Positions 25,648 to 36,933 are shown, counted from the stretch's first letter. The stretch is DNA of 64,000 nt from Corynebacterium haematomassiliense (GCF_013978595.1 NZ_JACDTZ010000001.1:1364001-1428000), one strand, 5' to 3'. Notes: generated from the letters alone by a model not told the origin. Numbers and translations: made by a program.

Positions 25648-27132
25648 CTAGGCGTTGCGGCGGCTCAGCTGGTACGCAGCGCCGCCACCGAACAGCACGA
25701 GGCCGAGCGCGAGGATGTAGAGCATGGTGCGCTCACCGGTCGCGGGCAGGCGGCCCCAGATGTTGTCCGTCACGTCGTTGGTGGTCACGGTGTACACCGG
25801 ACGACCGTTCACATCCTCGCCCTTGACAAGCTTCTGCGGCTCCGGGTTGAGCAGGAAGCCCTCAGGCGCCTTGGTCTCCACGGCGCAGTACTCGGTCTCC
25901 GGGTCGAACTGGAGCGCAAACGCGGTCACGGACGCCGGGGTGGAGTCGTCGCCGCCGACAGTGGTGAAGGTGTTGCCGGTCTTGGCGTCACCGGCCGCGT
26001 TCGCAGCGTTGAGCGCCACAGCGTCATTGGAGACCTTGCCGTCCGCGCACGGCACAACCTGGAACTCGGCACCGGCGCCGGTCTTCTCGTTGTCCTTGTT
26101 CTTGTCGTTGACCGTCTTGGAAAACTGCACGTTCACGTACTGGGTCTTGGTGTCGTTGGTCTTCTTGTCGCCGTCGATCTTCTCCCGCTCCGGCACGGAC
26201 TTGATCGGCTCCTTGCGGTTAGGCACGAACACCTCGGCGGTGTTGACCACGGTGCCGTTCGCAGGGATCGTCTTCACGGTGGCGCCGAAGACAACCTGGA
26301 CCTGCAGCTCCGGGTTGTCCTTGCGCAGGTTCGCCAACTTCGTGCGGCCAGCGTCAGTGAACTTCACCACGAGGCGGTTGTTTTCGTAGGTGACGGTGTA
26401 GTCACCCTCGGCCAGGGTTTCAGTGCTGTTCAGGAGGGTGACCTCGGCGGAGCCGTCGTCAAGCGTGAATGCTTCGGGCACCTGGTCCTCGATGCGGTAG
26501 TCGGAGATGGTGCGAGATCCGTCCTGCAGCACGTCACCGGCCGGGACCGGGGCCTTGACGGTGTAGGTGACGGTGTCGCCGACGTTCTTGTTGGTGTCGG
26601 AGACGGCCTTGGTCGGGTTGATCAGCTGGTTCTTCGGCGTGATCGTCGGGTTGTAGTTGATCGTGCCGTCCTCCTCCGTCAGCGGGAGGGTGACCAGGAA
26701 CGGTGCGGCGACGGTGTAGTCGCCGTTGACCAGCTCGGTGACGCGGTACAGGCCGACCTCGAGGTTGTCGAATTTGACGGTGCCGTCGGAACCGGTGGCC
26801 TTGGTGCCGATGGTCTCATCAACGGTCGCGGCAGTCGCGCCGCCTTCGACGATCTCGTTGGCCTCTTCCCAGCCCTTTGCGGTGTCCAGGCCGTTGGTCA
26901 TCTTGATGCGCTCGACCTTGAACTCGGTGCCTGAGATGGCTTTCTGGTCCTGGCCCGGGGTGTTGTCCTGCTTGGAAATGGTCAGGCTCACCGGCTTCGA
27001 CGCATCGATAGCGTTGTTGGCCTGCTGCGCGATGGCAACCGGCGCGAGGTCCGGGGCGACGGCGAGCGGGGTGGCGGTTGCGAACGCGGCCGCGGCGGCC
27101 AGCGCGAAGGGTTTCTTGGTCAGGTTCGACAT
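25648..27132 (-). CDS. Major (shaft) pilin with LPATG signal (locus 1)
   Basis: 494 aa. It has a signal peptide (to APVAIAQQ near 36). A first Cna-B-like domain has the pilin motif INYNPTITPKNQ, whose Lys is the polymerisation site. Further isopeptide-type domains follow, then the E-box YCAVETKAPEGF. The sorting signal LPATGERT precedes a hydrophobic helix and LSRRNA. A ribosome site AAAGGGA precedes the ATG. It lies 110 bp after the giant tip gene, and the gap holds a small hairpin (CCGCT/AGCGG). Its composition is uniformly GC-rich, unlike the shaft gene of locus 2. Confidence 0.88.
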   Translation of the reverse strand: MSNLTKKPFALAAAAAFATATPLAVAPDLAPVAIAQQANNAIDASKPVSLTISKQDNTPGQDQKAISGTEFKVERIKMTNGLDTAKGWEEANEIVEGGATAATVDETIGTKATGSDGTVKFDNLEVGLYRVTELVNGDYTVAAPFLVTLPLTEEDGTINYNPTITPKNQLINPTKAVSDTNKNVGDTVTYTVKAPVPAGDVLQDGSRTISDYRIEDQVPEAFTLDDGSAEVTLLNSTETLAEGDYTVTYENNRLVVKFTDAGRTKLANLRKDNPELQVQVVFGATVKTIPANGTVVNTAEVFVPNRKEPIKSVPEREKIDGDKKTNDTKTQYVNVQFSKTVNDKNKDNEKTGAGAEFQVVPCADGKVSNDAVALNAANAAGDAKTGNTFTTVGGDDSTPASVTAFALQFDPETEYCAVETKAPEGFLLNPEPQKLVKGEDVNGRPVYTVTTNDVTDNIWGRLPATGERTMLYILALGLVLFGGGAAYQLSRRNA

Positions 27133-27242
27133 GGTTCAGAATCCCTTTCTGGGAGTGGGTGGGTGTGTGGAGTTGGTTTTCGGAATTACGTGTGCCGGTT
27201 TAGGAAAGCCCGTACACCGTCCGCTTGTAGCGGGCGAATTTT

Positions 27243-30200
27243 CTACATCTCAACGAGCTCACCGCCTTCCGCGCGCTCGTCGCGCCGGCTGACCCGCCAT
27301 GCGCCCCAGCCGAACAGGACCAGGCCGAGCAGCAGGAACAGCACGAGGGTCTGCTCGCCGGTTTCGGGGAGCAGCATGCTTATCGACGCCGAAGGTTTCA
27401 ACGCCCCCTGCGCATCCTTCGCCGCCACCGTCTGGGTCGCCCCGCCAGCGTTCGCGGCGGCGGTGACGGTCACCGCGGCGTCGCCCTCGGCCGGGTAGCG
27501 CCAGGTCTCGTTGGCGCTTGCCGGGATGGAGACGTTGAAGGTGCAGGAGAAGTCCTCGCCGGCGGCCAGCTCGGTGGTCGGGCAGATGCTGTCCGGCACG
27601 GCGCCGTCGTCGCCGATGCGCGTAACCACCCCGCCGCGGGTGACGTCCAGGCCGGCGAGCGACGGGTCCGTCACCGTGAAGTCCTTCAGCGGGAACTCGC
27701 CGGTGTTGGTCACGGTGTAGGTCATCTGCATGGACGTGGCGTCGTGGCGCAGCAGCGTGGTGCCGAAGGCGTCGCCGGTGAGCTGGCCCAGCGGGGTGCC
27801 GTCGATAAGCTTCTGCACCTTCACGCCTGGGAAGGTGTTCTTCGCGGTGAGCGACCAGCGGTCGCCGGAGCGGGCGAGGTCTGTCGGGTCGGAGACCGGC
27901 TGCGCGGTGAACAGCACCGAATCGGTGTCGCCCTTGAGCGGCGTGATCAATTCACCGTTGGAGACCACCTGGAACACCGACACGGCGTCCGGGTTGCCGT
28001 CGTCGATCTCGTCCACGGCGCAGTCGCTGTCCACCGGCACGTCCGCGATGGTGTGCGTCTCGCCGGCGTGCAGCTGGAACTCCTCGCTCCGCGACGAACA
28101 CGACTGGTGGAACGTGAACGTGCCGGAGTTCGGGCCGGCGGCAGTCTTGGTGAACGCGACGTCGTAGTGGGCGCGCGGGTGGTAGATGTCCGCGCCGACG
28201 GTCAGCGCGGTCTCCGCCGACGGCAGGTTCGCCGCGGTGGCGAAGGTGTACGAGTACGCCTTGTCGGAGCCGTTCACCTCGTCCGGGGCGAGGTTGGACA
28301 GCGAGCCGGTGGGCAGCGCGGGCGACCCGCTCCCCCACGTGGCGTACTGCGCCAGCGGGGTGCGTGCGCCGTCGGTCACCTCGAGCTGGCCGCGAGCGGC
28401 GAGCGCCGCGCTGCCGGTGAAGTCGAGAGTGCAGTTCGCCCCCACCGGCAGGTCCACGACCTGCCCGCCCGCCGGGGCTTCGAAACTGCGGGGCATCTCC
28501 GATCCGGACAGGGCGGTCAGCGGGAACTGCCTGGTCACGACGGTCTGCGCGGGGTCGTCGCAACGCAGCTGCGCGGTGTAGCCCGCCTCGTCCGCGCCGA
28601 CGAGGTAGCCGGAGTTGAACACCGCCAGACGCACCGGGGTGGTGCGCCGCTCCACCTTGTTCACGAAGTGGAGGTCCGCCGGCGCGGTTTCGCCCGGGTT
28701 GGGGGCGTAGCCGCGCACGACCTTCTGCTCCGGGGCGATGGTCAGCGCCTCCGGCACGTTGGCCGCATCCTGCTCGTTGAACGTGCACAACGACCCGGCG
28801 GGGACCTTCGCCTCGCCGGAGACGAACGCGCTGTTACTGAAGTCGCCCTTGCGGATGCTCGCCGGGATGACGTAGCCATCTGCCGGGCGCAGCTTCTCCG
28901 GGATGAAGGAGGTCTCGCCCACCGAGCTGGTCTGATAGCCGATCGCCTTGCACTGCAGCGCGAAGTTGAACGTGTAATCGTCCGGGATCTCGTCGAGGTT
29001 GCCCGCCGCTCCGGCGAGCTCCTTGCTCAGGCGCACCTCGGAGGTTTCGTACTCGTAATGGTTGTCCAGGCGGACGTGGTTCTTCGCCGGGTCGTCCACG
29101 GTGAGGAACACCGGCGACGTGGTCGTGTCGTTGTCCAGCTTCTGGTCCGGGTAGGCGTTACCGCCTTCGCGGTCCACAACCCAATCCACAAAGGCCGGGC
29201 GCAAGAACGCTTTCAGGTCGTCCTGCCCGTCGTTCATCGCCAGGGCGAGGGAGCCGAACTTGTCGCCGGTGAGTTGGCAGTCGGCGCCGACCGGGACGCC
29301 GTCGAAAAGCGCAGTGCCCTCACCCTTGATGGACTTCTGCTGCTCCTGCAGCACCGCGGTGTCACCCGTCTCCGGGTCGCGGCACACGAGGGTGAACGAG
29401 TGGTTGTACAGCGCGTCCTGCAGGTCCTTTCCGGCATTCGCGTACTGGGTGCGGATGCTGTCGGTGGGCAGGATCGCTTTCTTGTCCAGCTGAATCTGGG
29501 TGACTCGGCGGGAGTAGGTGTTGATGAACAGCAGCGTCGTGCCGCCGTCGCTGACGACGAAGTCGGCGGAGCCGCCGTTTACCTGCGCACCGTTGACCGC
29601 CATGGACTTGTCCAACGTGATGCCCACCGCGGTGGAGGTCTCCCCCTCGGTGGCAGTACAGCTGGAGCCGACCGCCGCTGTCGTGCCGCCGGGCGCCTGG
29701 CCCTGCTGCACCGTGGTGGACAGGCGCGGGCCTTCCGTGCCGTCTGGGTTGGTGCACGTCAAGGTCACCGGGAACACGCGGTTGGTCTTGATGTCCCGGC
29801 GCGGCTGCGAGATCAGGTTGTTCGGGTCGTTGAACCGCACTTCCTTGGTTCCCTGCACCGGCGCCTGGATCAGGTCGTACTCGTGGTGCACGTCCATGGT
29901 GGACTGCTTGCCGATGGTGAACTGCCCATTCGCCCCCACATCCTTGCTGCCACCAGCGTCAGCGGCGTAGAGATACTCGGACGTGCTGCTGATCGGGTAC
30001 TGCCGCCCGTCCTTCGTTGTCCGGGTCGCGCTGTCGCCGCTTTCCGCGAGCGTGCATTGCGTGCCCTGCGGCACCTGCCCGGCAGTGAACTCGGCGCTTC
30101 CGCCGGGTGCGAGGTCAAAGCGGTCGGTGAAGCCATTGTCGCAGGTGAGCTCATAGCTTAACGACGATGGCGCCAGCGTCGTCCGACCACCAGTGCGCAA

Positions 30201-33017
30201 ATTGACCGTCAACCCATTGCCCGCCGGAGCGAACGTGTTGGTCACCGTGGCAGTGGTGGTGTCCTGGGAGATCGTCGGGGTGATGCTCTGCGCGTCCGTG
30301 CTGAACAGGATCCCGCCCGCGACCTGCGGGGTCTCCTCCGTGAAGGTGCACGTGTTGCCGTAAGGCACTCCCATACTACCGCCGAGGTCGTTTGCCGCGG
30401 CGTCGTCCGCCTTCAGCGTGACGGTGCCGTTCGCCGCGACGGTGGCGCGGCCGGTGAGCTCCACGGAACGGGACTGCCCCGCCACGCCCGTGGCAACATT
30501 GCGCGTCCCGCAGCGGAACGAGAACGCGTACGTGCTGGGGAGCTTGCCCGTGACGGTGGAGTTGACCACCTTGTTCAGCTGCACCGTGCCCAGCTTCGGG
30601 TCGAAGGTGTTGATCACAGTGACCAGGTTGCGGTCCGTGCCGGAAACCGGCCGGATGGTGTAAATGGCCCGGTTCTTCGCCTCCGCGTTGGTCAACGTGG
30701 TCACTTGGTCGCCAGCGTTGGACGCGCTGACCTGCGCACCGACGAACTTCGTGTTCGCGGTTTCGCCGGGTTCGTCCTCCCACACCTTGCACGCGGCGCT
30801 GGCTGGCACGCCCTCGACAACCGCTTCACCGTCGGAGCCGGTTAGTGTGACGGTCCCTTCCTTCGCCGGGTGGCCGGCGACCTCGCACCGGTAGTGCACC
30901 GTGTAGGTCAGCTTGGCCACATCGGGGTCGCCAGCGGCGAGACCGTTGACCTGGTTCCGGATGTGCAGGGGGAACGTGAGGTAGGCGTAGCTCGTGGTGA
31001 AGTGGAGCTCCGGCGTCGTGCCTTCGTGGAGCGTGAAGTGGTATTCCGCGCCCGACGGGTTCAGCGGCGCGCCGGCGAGCTGGGAATCGCGGCCGGTGAA
31101 CTCGATGGTCTTTCGCTGCTCCTCGGTGAGGTCCGTCAGCGGCGTGATCGAGCAGTCCCGCTCCACCGGGATGTTGTCCAAGGTGATGGAGTTGGACGGC
31201 TTCGCCTGGGTCAGATCCAGCGTGAATTCTCGGCTGATGTTGGTCCCGGCGCACGTCAGGTTGAAGCGGTAGGTCCCGCCAACCTTGCCGTCTGTGACCG
31301 GGTCGCCGACGATCGTCTTGCTGAAGACGAGCTTGCCCGGCGTGTACGTGTAGGAGTTGTTGGCGTTTGCCGAGCCGATAGCTGTGGGAGCAGCCGCCGT
31401 GGTTGGCAGCTGGACCGTCACCGGTGCCGAAGCGGACGGCGCAGCCGTGCCGTTCCACGACAGGGTGAGTTTCGTTCCGGCAGGCGGCGCCGGGACCTTC
31501 TCCGTGATGGTGCAGGTGCTGCCCTGGGGCAGGTTGTCCACGCTGGCGGAGCGCCCCTTTTCCACAACAACGTCGTCTTCGAGCTTGACGCTTGGATATG
31601 CAGTTTCGAACCCCGTGGGCACAGTGCACTTGTAGTGCAGCGTGTACTTCTGCAGGCTGTTTTCCGCGAAGTTTGCGGCATTGCCGTCAACCGTTTTGGC
31701 GAGGTTGAGCTTGGCTGGTTTGAACCGGGATTCCCAGGTGACCGAGCAGTTTGGCACTCGAGTTTCGGCCGCGGGGATCAACAGCGTGGACGTTCCGGTC
31801 TTCGGGTTTTCTGAGAGCGTGAAACCAGCGGGGACGGTTCCCTTTCGGATCAGATACGTGTCGCTTGTAGTTCCGCCCGAGGTGAGGGTGCACTTCCACA
31901 CTGGGTCGTAGCGGTCGAACGCGCGGTCTGCCGGGTCGAGCGTGGAGGTGTAGCCCAGCTGGTCAAGTGGGACGCCGTCGGATCCGACGCGGCGAAGCGC
32001 CGTGGTCGAACCACCCGCCGGGGTGGATAACGTGGTGCGGTTGGAGCCGTCCTGCAAAAACGCCGAGTAGCTGGCAGTTCGCGCGGTGGGGTCCGCCACC
32101 TTTTCAAAGGCGTTCTGCACCGTGGCGGAGCCTTCTTTGTCGAAGGCGATGCGGCTCAGCGCGATGCCGATAGCCACGCCCTGCGTTCCGGTGCTGTTGG
32201 AACCCATGCTGACCTGCAGCGTCTTCGGGTTGTCAACGCCAACCACCCACGTGCCGTACGTGCCGCTTGAGCGGGAGAAGCACACGAACCCGCGGGAGCG
32301 GCCGTCGGACATGCTGCCCCAGTTTTTCGGCTCGTTCCCGGGACCGAACTGCGGGTCCCTGCCGCCGGTGCAGGCATCTTTCGCGTTCGGCGGGGTGAGA
32401 CGGACCGCCTGCCCCACTGTTCCGCCGTCGACGCTGATCATCTCGCCGTCTCCGCCGGCACCGGTGGACTCGCCGTCCACCACGGCGAAGCGGTACGACG
32501 CGAGCGGATCGGCCACCCCGTTTCGCTTCACCACAATGTCCGACAGTGTGAAACGGGCGAACGGGTCACCCGCACCTTCCATCTGCAGAATGTCCTGCGA
32601 CGTCGAGCTTGGGTACCGCTCGAAGAACCCGGTGTTCGTTTTAGCGAATGCCGTGCCGGACCAGCTGGGGTTGGAATTGGCGGTGAACCGGGTGCTGGTG
32701 TTTTTCGTTTCAATCCCGAGGTTGAAGGTGATGGTGTAATCGCCCACCCTCTTCGTCTTTGCGCCCGGTGTGGTCAAATCCGAAACATCCAGCCAGCACA
32801 TCTGGTTGGCCCATGTCTCGGCAACTCCCGTACCTCTGCGGAACGAGCAGTCCCCAAAGTTCACGCCGTCATTTGAGGTAGTTTGGGCCTCCGCCTGCTG
32901 CACTCCCGGGGACACGACACCCGCGACAAGCGTCAGCGCGGCAAGAATCAGCGCTGCCCAAACCGCCACTGCGCCATGCTGGCGGCGGCTGGATGTGGGG
33001 TGGACAGTCTGGGACAT
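27243..33017 (-). CDS. Giant LPETG-anchored pilus tip adhesin with about ten Cys-paired repeats (locus 1)
   Basis: 1924 aa from the ATG at 33017, preceded by GAGGA; the first in-frame ATG at 33032 has no such site. It has a signal peptide ending near QQAEAQ. An N-terminal region of about 440 residues has its own Cys pairs. Then come about ten ~100-residue beta repeats, each opening with an L/F/Y-x-C strand and closing with a VPxGxxC-type strand followed by an acidic residue. These are DUF5979-like and probably disulfide-linked. A final domain precedes LLPETGEQT, a hydrophobic helix and SRRDERAEGG. It heads locus 1, as tip pilins do in several corynebacteria. Confidence 0.82.
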   Translation of the reverse strand: MSQTVHPTSSRRQHGAVAVWAALILAALTLVAGVVSPGVQQAEAQTTSNDGVNFGDCSFRRGTGVAETWANQMCWLDVSDLTTPGAKTKRVGDYTITFNLGIETKNTSTRFTANSNPSWSGTAFAKTNTGFFERYPSSTSQDILQMEGAGDPFARFTLSDIVVKRNGVADPLASYRFAVVDGESTGAGGDGEMISVDGGTVGQAVRLTPPNAKDACTGGRDPQFGPGNEPKNWGSMSDGRSRGFVCFSRSSGTYGTWVVGVDNPKTLQVSMGSNSTGTQGVAIGIALSRIAFDKEGSATVQNAFEKVADPTARTASYSAFLQDGSNRTTLSTPAGGSTTALRRVGSDGVPLDQLGYTSTLDPADRAFDRYDPVWKCTLTSGGTTSDTYLIRKGTVPAGFTLSENPKTGTSTLLIPAAETRVPNCSVTWESRFKPAKLNLAKTVDGNAANFAENSLQKYTLHYKCTVPTGFETAYPSVKLEDDVVVEKGRSASVDNLPQGSTCTITEKVPAPPAGTKLTLSWNGTAAPSASAPVTVQLPTTAAAPTAIGSANANNSYTYTPGKLVFSKTIVGDPVTDGKVGGTYRFNLTCAGTNISREFTLDLTQAKPSNSITLDNIPVERDCSITPLTDLTEEQRKTIEFTGRDSQLAGAPLNPSGAEYHFTLHEGTTPELHFTTSYAYLTFPLHIRNQVNGLAAGDPDVAKLTYTVHYRCEVAGHPAKEGTVTLTGSDGEAVVEGVPASAACKVWEDEPGETANTKFVGAQVSASNAGDQVTTLTNAEAKNRAIYTIRPVSGTDRNLVTVINTFDPKLGTVQLNKVVNSTVTGKLPSTYAFSFRCGTRNVATGVAGQSRSVELTGRATVAANGTVTLKADDAAANDLGGSMGVPYGNTCTFTEETPQVAGGILFSTDAQSITPTISQDTTTATVTNTFAPAGNGLTVNLRTGGRTTLAPSSLSYELTCDNGFTDRFDLAPGGSAEFTAGQVPQGTQCTLAESGDSATRTTKDGRQYPISSTSEYLYAADAGGSKDVGANGQFTIGKQSTMDVHHEYDLIQAPVQGTKEVRFNDPNNLISQPRRDIKTNRVFPVTLTCTNPDGTEGPRLSTTVQQGQAPGGTTAAVGSSCTATEGETSTAVGITLDKSMAVNGAQVNGGSADFVVSDGGTTLLFINTYSRRVTQIQLDKKAILPTDSIRTQYANAGKDLQDALYNHSFTLVCRDPETGDTAVLQEQQKSIKGEGTALFDGVPVGADCQLTGDKFGSLALAMNDGQDDLKAFLRPAFVDWVVDREGGNAYPDQKLDNDTTTSPVFLTVDDPAKNHVRLDNHYEYETSEVRLSKELAGAAGNLDEIPDDYTFNFALQCKAIGYQTSSVGETSFIPEKLRPADGYVIPASIRKGDFSNSAFVSGEAKVPAGSLCTFNEQDAANVPEALTIAPEQKVVRGYAPNPGETAPADLHFVNKVERRTTPVRLAVFNSGYLVGADEAGYTAQLRCDDPAQTVVTRQFPLTALSGSEMPRSFEAPAGGQVVDLPVGANCTLDFTGSAALAARGQLEVTDGARTPLAQYATWGSGSPALPTGSLSNLAPDEVNGSDKAYSYTFATAANLPSAETALTVGADIYHPRAHYDVAFTKTAAGPNSGTFTFHQSCSSRSEEFQLHAGETHTIADVPVDSDCAVDEIDDGNPDAVSVFQVVSNGELITPLKGDTDSVLFTAQPVSDPTDLARSGDRWSLTAKNTFPGVKVQKLIDGTPLGQLTGDAFGTTLLRHDATSMQMTYTVTNTGEFPLKDFTVTDPSLAGLDVTRGGVVTRIGDDGAVPDSICPTTELAAGEDFSCTFNVSIPASANETWRYPAEGDAAVTVTAAANAGGATQTVAAKDAQGALKPSASISMLLPETGEQTLVLFLLLGLVLFGWGAWRVSRRDERAEGGELVEM

Positions 33018-33431
33018 GCATCCTCGGATCATTGTGAACCTATTTATTGCGTCATGGATGCTACGCGGTAAACGTCAGGATGAAAACACAGCGAAACCAG
33101 CGTTTAAAAGTTGGACACACTGCCTGCCCACAGCCTTTCCCCAGCCTTCGCGTTGTCCAACCCGTTTCCGCACGTTAAAAGATTATGCAACTCATGTCAG
33201 GGCCTTGGTGCGAAAGCGAAAAGCTCTCCGCACGCACCCTCGCCGCCAACGTGTTTTCCGTCACTACCCGCTGACCACACTGAAGATTTCGAGTTCCACC
33301 TTTCGAGGATCAGCCCAATTTCCATGGTTTTCGAAATCCGCTCTTCGAAACCTTTGGGCAGCCGCCCCCACGGATAGACAGCAAAACGCCCGGCTGACGG
33401 AATCAGCCGGGCGTCGAAAAGCGATAAGCCC
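33018..33431 (-). terminator. Gap upstream of the tip gene; ppk2 terminator at 33387-33413
   Basis: The 414-bp gap holds one clear element: arms 33387-33397 and 33403-33413 (CGCCCGGCTGA / TCAGCCGGGCG) with a 5-nt loop. On the minus strand this is followed by TTTT, making a terminator for the polyphosphate kinase gene. The remaining 370 bp should contain the locus 1 promoter, but I see no convincing -35/-10 pair. Confidence 0.75.
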
Positions 33432-34331
33432 CTAGTCGCCGATCTGGTCGCGGCCGCGCTTCACAATGAGCGGATCCGGCTCGCCGACAACCTCGTGGTC
33501 CTTGTTCGTGTACTCGAACTTGGACAAGATGTAGCGCATCGCGTTGAGGCGGGCGCGCTTCTTGTCGTTGGACTTAATGGTGATCCACGGCGACTCGTCC
33601 GTGTCGGTGTAGCGGAACTGCTCCTCCTTGGCGCGGGTGTAGTCCTCCCACTTATCCAGGGACGCCAGGTCCATCGGCGAGAGCTTCCACTGACGCACCG
33701 GGTCCACCTGGCGGATGGCGAAGCGGGTGCGCTGCTCCTTCTGGGTCACGGAGAACCAGAACTTGGTCAGGGAGATGCCGGAGCCGAGGATCATGTTCTC
33801 CAGCATCGGCACCTCGCGCAGGAACTCGGCGTGCTGGGACTCGGTGCAGAAGCCCATGACGCGCTCCACGCCGGAGCGGTTGTACCAGGAGCGGTCGAAG
33901 AAGACGATCTCTCCGGCGGCCGGGAAGTGCTCGATGTAACGCTGGAAGTACCAGGAGGTGGACTCCCGCGGCGACGGCTTCTCCAGCGCCACGGTGCGTG
34001 CACCGCGTGGGTTGAGGTGCTCGTTGAAGCGCTTGATGGTGCCGCCTTTGCCGGCCGCGTCACGGCCCTCGAAGAGGATGATGTGGCGCTGGCCGGTGTC
34101 CTTGGTCCAGTTCTGCCACTTCAGCAGCTCAATCTGCAGGGCGCGCTTTTCCTTCTCGTAGTCGTCGCGAGAAAGACGCTCGTCGTAGGGGTAATTCTCG
34201 CGCCATGTCTGAATGGCGGTGCCGTCCGGCATGAGCAGGACGGGATCGTCCTCGTCGGTGTCGTCGACGACCCAGCCCTCGGTCTCGGCGAGGTCGATCA
34301 TCGGCAGTTCGTCGTCTTTATTGTCAGCCAT
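33432..34331 (-). CDS. ppk2: Polyphosphate kinase 2
   Basis: 299 aa from the ATG at 34331, with TACACT 7 nt upstream; an in-frame extension to 34385 lacks support. A PPK2 class I enzyme transferring phosphate between polyphosphate and nucleoside diphosphates in the cytoplasm. Walker A is FEGRDAAGKGGTIKRF, Walker B is VFFDRSWYNRSG, and the lid segment is RVMGFCTE. It lies beside porA-porH-groEL2; from memory this is where C. glutamicum carries PPK2B. Length is normal for the class. Confidence 0.92.
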   Translation of the reverse strand: MADNKDDELPMIDLAETEGWVVDDTDEDDPVLLMPDGTAIQTWRENYPYDERLSRDDYEKEKRALQIELLKWQNWTKDTGQRHIILFEGRDAAGKGGTIKRFNEHLNPRGARTVALEKPSPRESTSWYFQRYIEHFPAAGEIVFFDRSWYNRSGVERVMGFCTESQHAEFLREVPMLENMILGSGISLTKFWFSVTQKEQRTRFAIRQVDPVRQWKLSPMDLASLDKWEDYTRAKEEQFRYTDTDESPWITIKSNDKKRARLNAMRYILSKFEYTNKDHEVVGEPDPLIVKRGRDQIGD

Positions 34332-34383
34332 GACTCTCAGTGTATTCGGCGCGGGCGAGGTCTGCTCAGGTATGCAGGAATAC

Positions 34384-34413
34384 AAAAAGGCCCCGCCGCT
34401 TTGCGACGGGACC
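34384..34413 (-). terminator. Terminator of the porH-porA unit
   Basis: Arms 34389-34399 and 34403-34413 (GGCCCCGCCGC / GCGACGGGACC, two mismatches) form a stem. On the minus strand it is followed by TTTTT, 20 bp after the porA stop. Confidence 0.75.
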
Positions 34414-34433
34414 TTCGGCTATGCGCGTTACAG

Positions 34434-34580
34434 TTACGCGACCAGGCCGATCAGCTTGGAGACAGCCTCAGCCAGCTCGCCGAGGTTGCCCAGCAGCTCA
34501 ACGAGAGCGCCCGGAACCTTGGTGATGCCGTTGGCGCCGGTGCCGGAGGACAGTGCAACCCAGTTGGTCAATGCTTCCAT
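34434..34580 (-). CDS. porA: PorA-like mycomembrane channel peptide
   Basis: 48 aa, with no signal peptide, Cys or LPxTG, as for corynebacterial PorA. It begins MEALTNWVALSSGTG and ends VSKLIGLVA. The ending parallels the ...ADLIGLLG end of C. glutamicum PorA, and LSSGTG aligns with the LSGSG around its O-mycoloylated Ser15. PorA and PorH together form the cation-selective channel in the mycolate outer membrane. A strong ribosome site (AAAGGAGA) precedes the ATG. The gene follows porH by 44 bp and ends at a terminator. Identification rests mainly on size, ending and position between ppk2 and groEL2. Confidence 0.8.
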   Translation of the reverse strand: MEALTNWVALSSGTGANGITKVPGALVELLGNLGELAEAVSKLIGLVA

Positions 34581-34624
34581 GATGATTCTCCTTTAGAAAA
34601 GTTTGTGTCGAGTGAGGTGAAGGC

Positions 34625-34759
34625 TTACTTAGCCGGCGCGACCTTGGTAGCGAAGTCCAGGAGGGTCTTCGGGGTCTTGGTGAAGAGCTTGGAGAGGTTC
34701 TTCGCGAAGGTTGCGAACTGGTCCAGAGCCTTCTTAGCGGACTTGAGATCGAAAGGCAT
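34625..34759 (-). CDS. porH: PorH-like mycomembrane channel peptide
   Basis: 44 aa: MPFDLKSAKKALDQF, then an amphipathic helix rich in Lys, ending TKVAPAK. There is no export signal, as usual for PorH. It is the partner subunit of PorA. A ribosome site AAAAGGGG lies about 6 nt before the ATG. It is first in the two-gene unit, as in C. glutamicum (porH then porA). Unlike the acidic C. glutamicum PorH it is strongly basic, so the assignment relies on position and size. Confidence 0.7.
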   Translation of the reverse strand: MPFDLKSAKKALDQFATFAKNLSKLFTKTPKTLLDFATKVAPAK

Positions 34760-35124
34760 TGATTTCCCCTTTTCGATAGGTGCCAGTGATTGTCTGGCAA
34801 AACTTGACAGGTACTGACACCCGGTGGGCGTCACAGGAGGAATTTTGCCACATCGACCAGCTACGTCAAGCGCATTCTCAAAATAGGATTTGCACCACAC
34901 AGGCAGCTTTAAGCTGGTATGCGTTCACCGAAACGTAACCTTTTCGCGACCGGGCCGATAACCTGCCCCGACTGACGGTCGAAAGTTAACACCAATTGAA
35001 TTGGTCGCGGAACGTGTAACTCATTCGGTTGCGAGGACGATCTGTACACGCCCAAAACCACCGTCCCCCTGTGACTTTTTACACCAATACGGGGGTGGGG
35101 CGGAGCTGACGTCGATAAGCATGA
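34760..35124. other. Intergenic region porH to groEL2
   Basis: This gap of about 365 bp holds the porH promoter, which I cannot place with confidence. A 15-bp palindrome (ACCAATTGAATTGGT, 34991-35005) could be a regulator site. One copy of the dispersed 11-mer lies at 35110-35120. No ORF was recognised. Confidence 0.4.
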
Positions 35125-35152
35125 AAAAAGCGCGCCCCGAAGGACGCGCTTT
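35125..35152 (-). terminator. groEL2 terminator
   Basis: AAAGCGCG and CGCGCTTT arms (35128-35152) form a stem, with TTTTTT on its minus-strand 3' side, 18 bp after the groEL2 stop. Confidence 0.85.
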
Positions 35153-35169
35153 CGAGCCTTAGGGCTGAT

Positions 35170-36819
<1,650 letters not shown>

Positions 36820-36933
36820 TCACTCCTTATATATAGGCGTTCATGGACGATCACTCAGGTCGTCGGTGCAAGCAGGCGCCCGCGACGGCACGGCTGACGA
36901 GTGGTCTCAGCCTCACCCGCTTTATCGGTTTGT

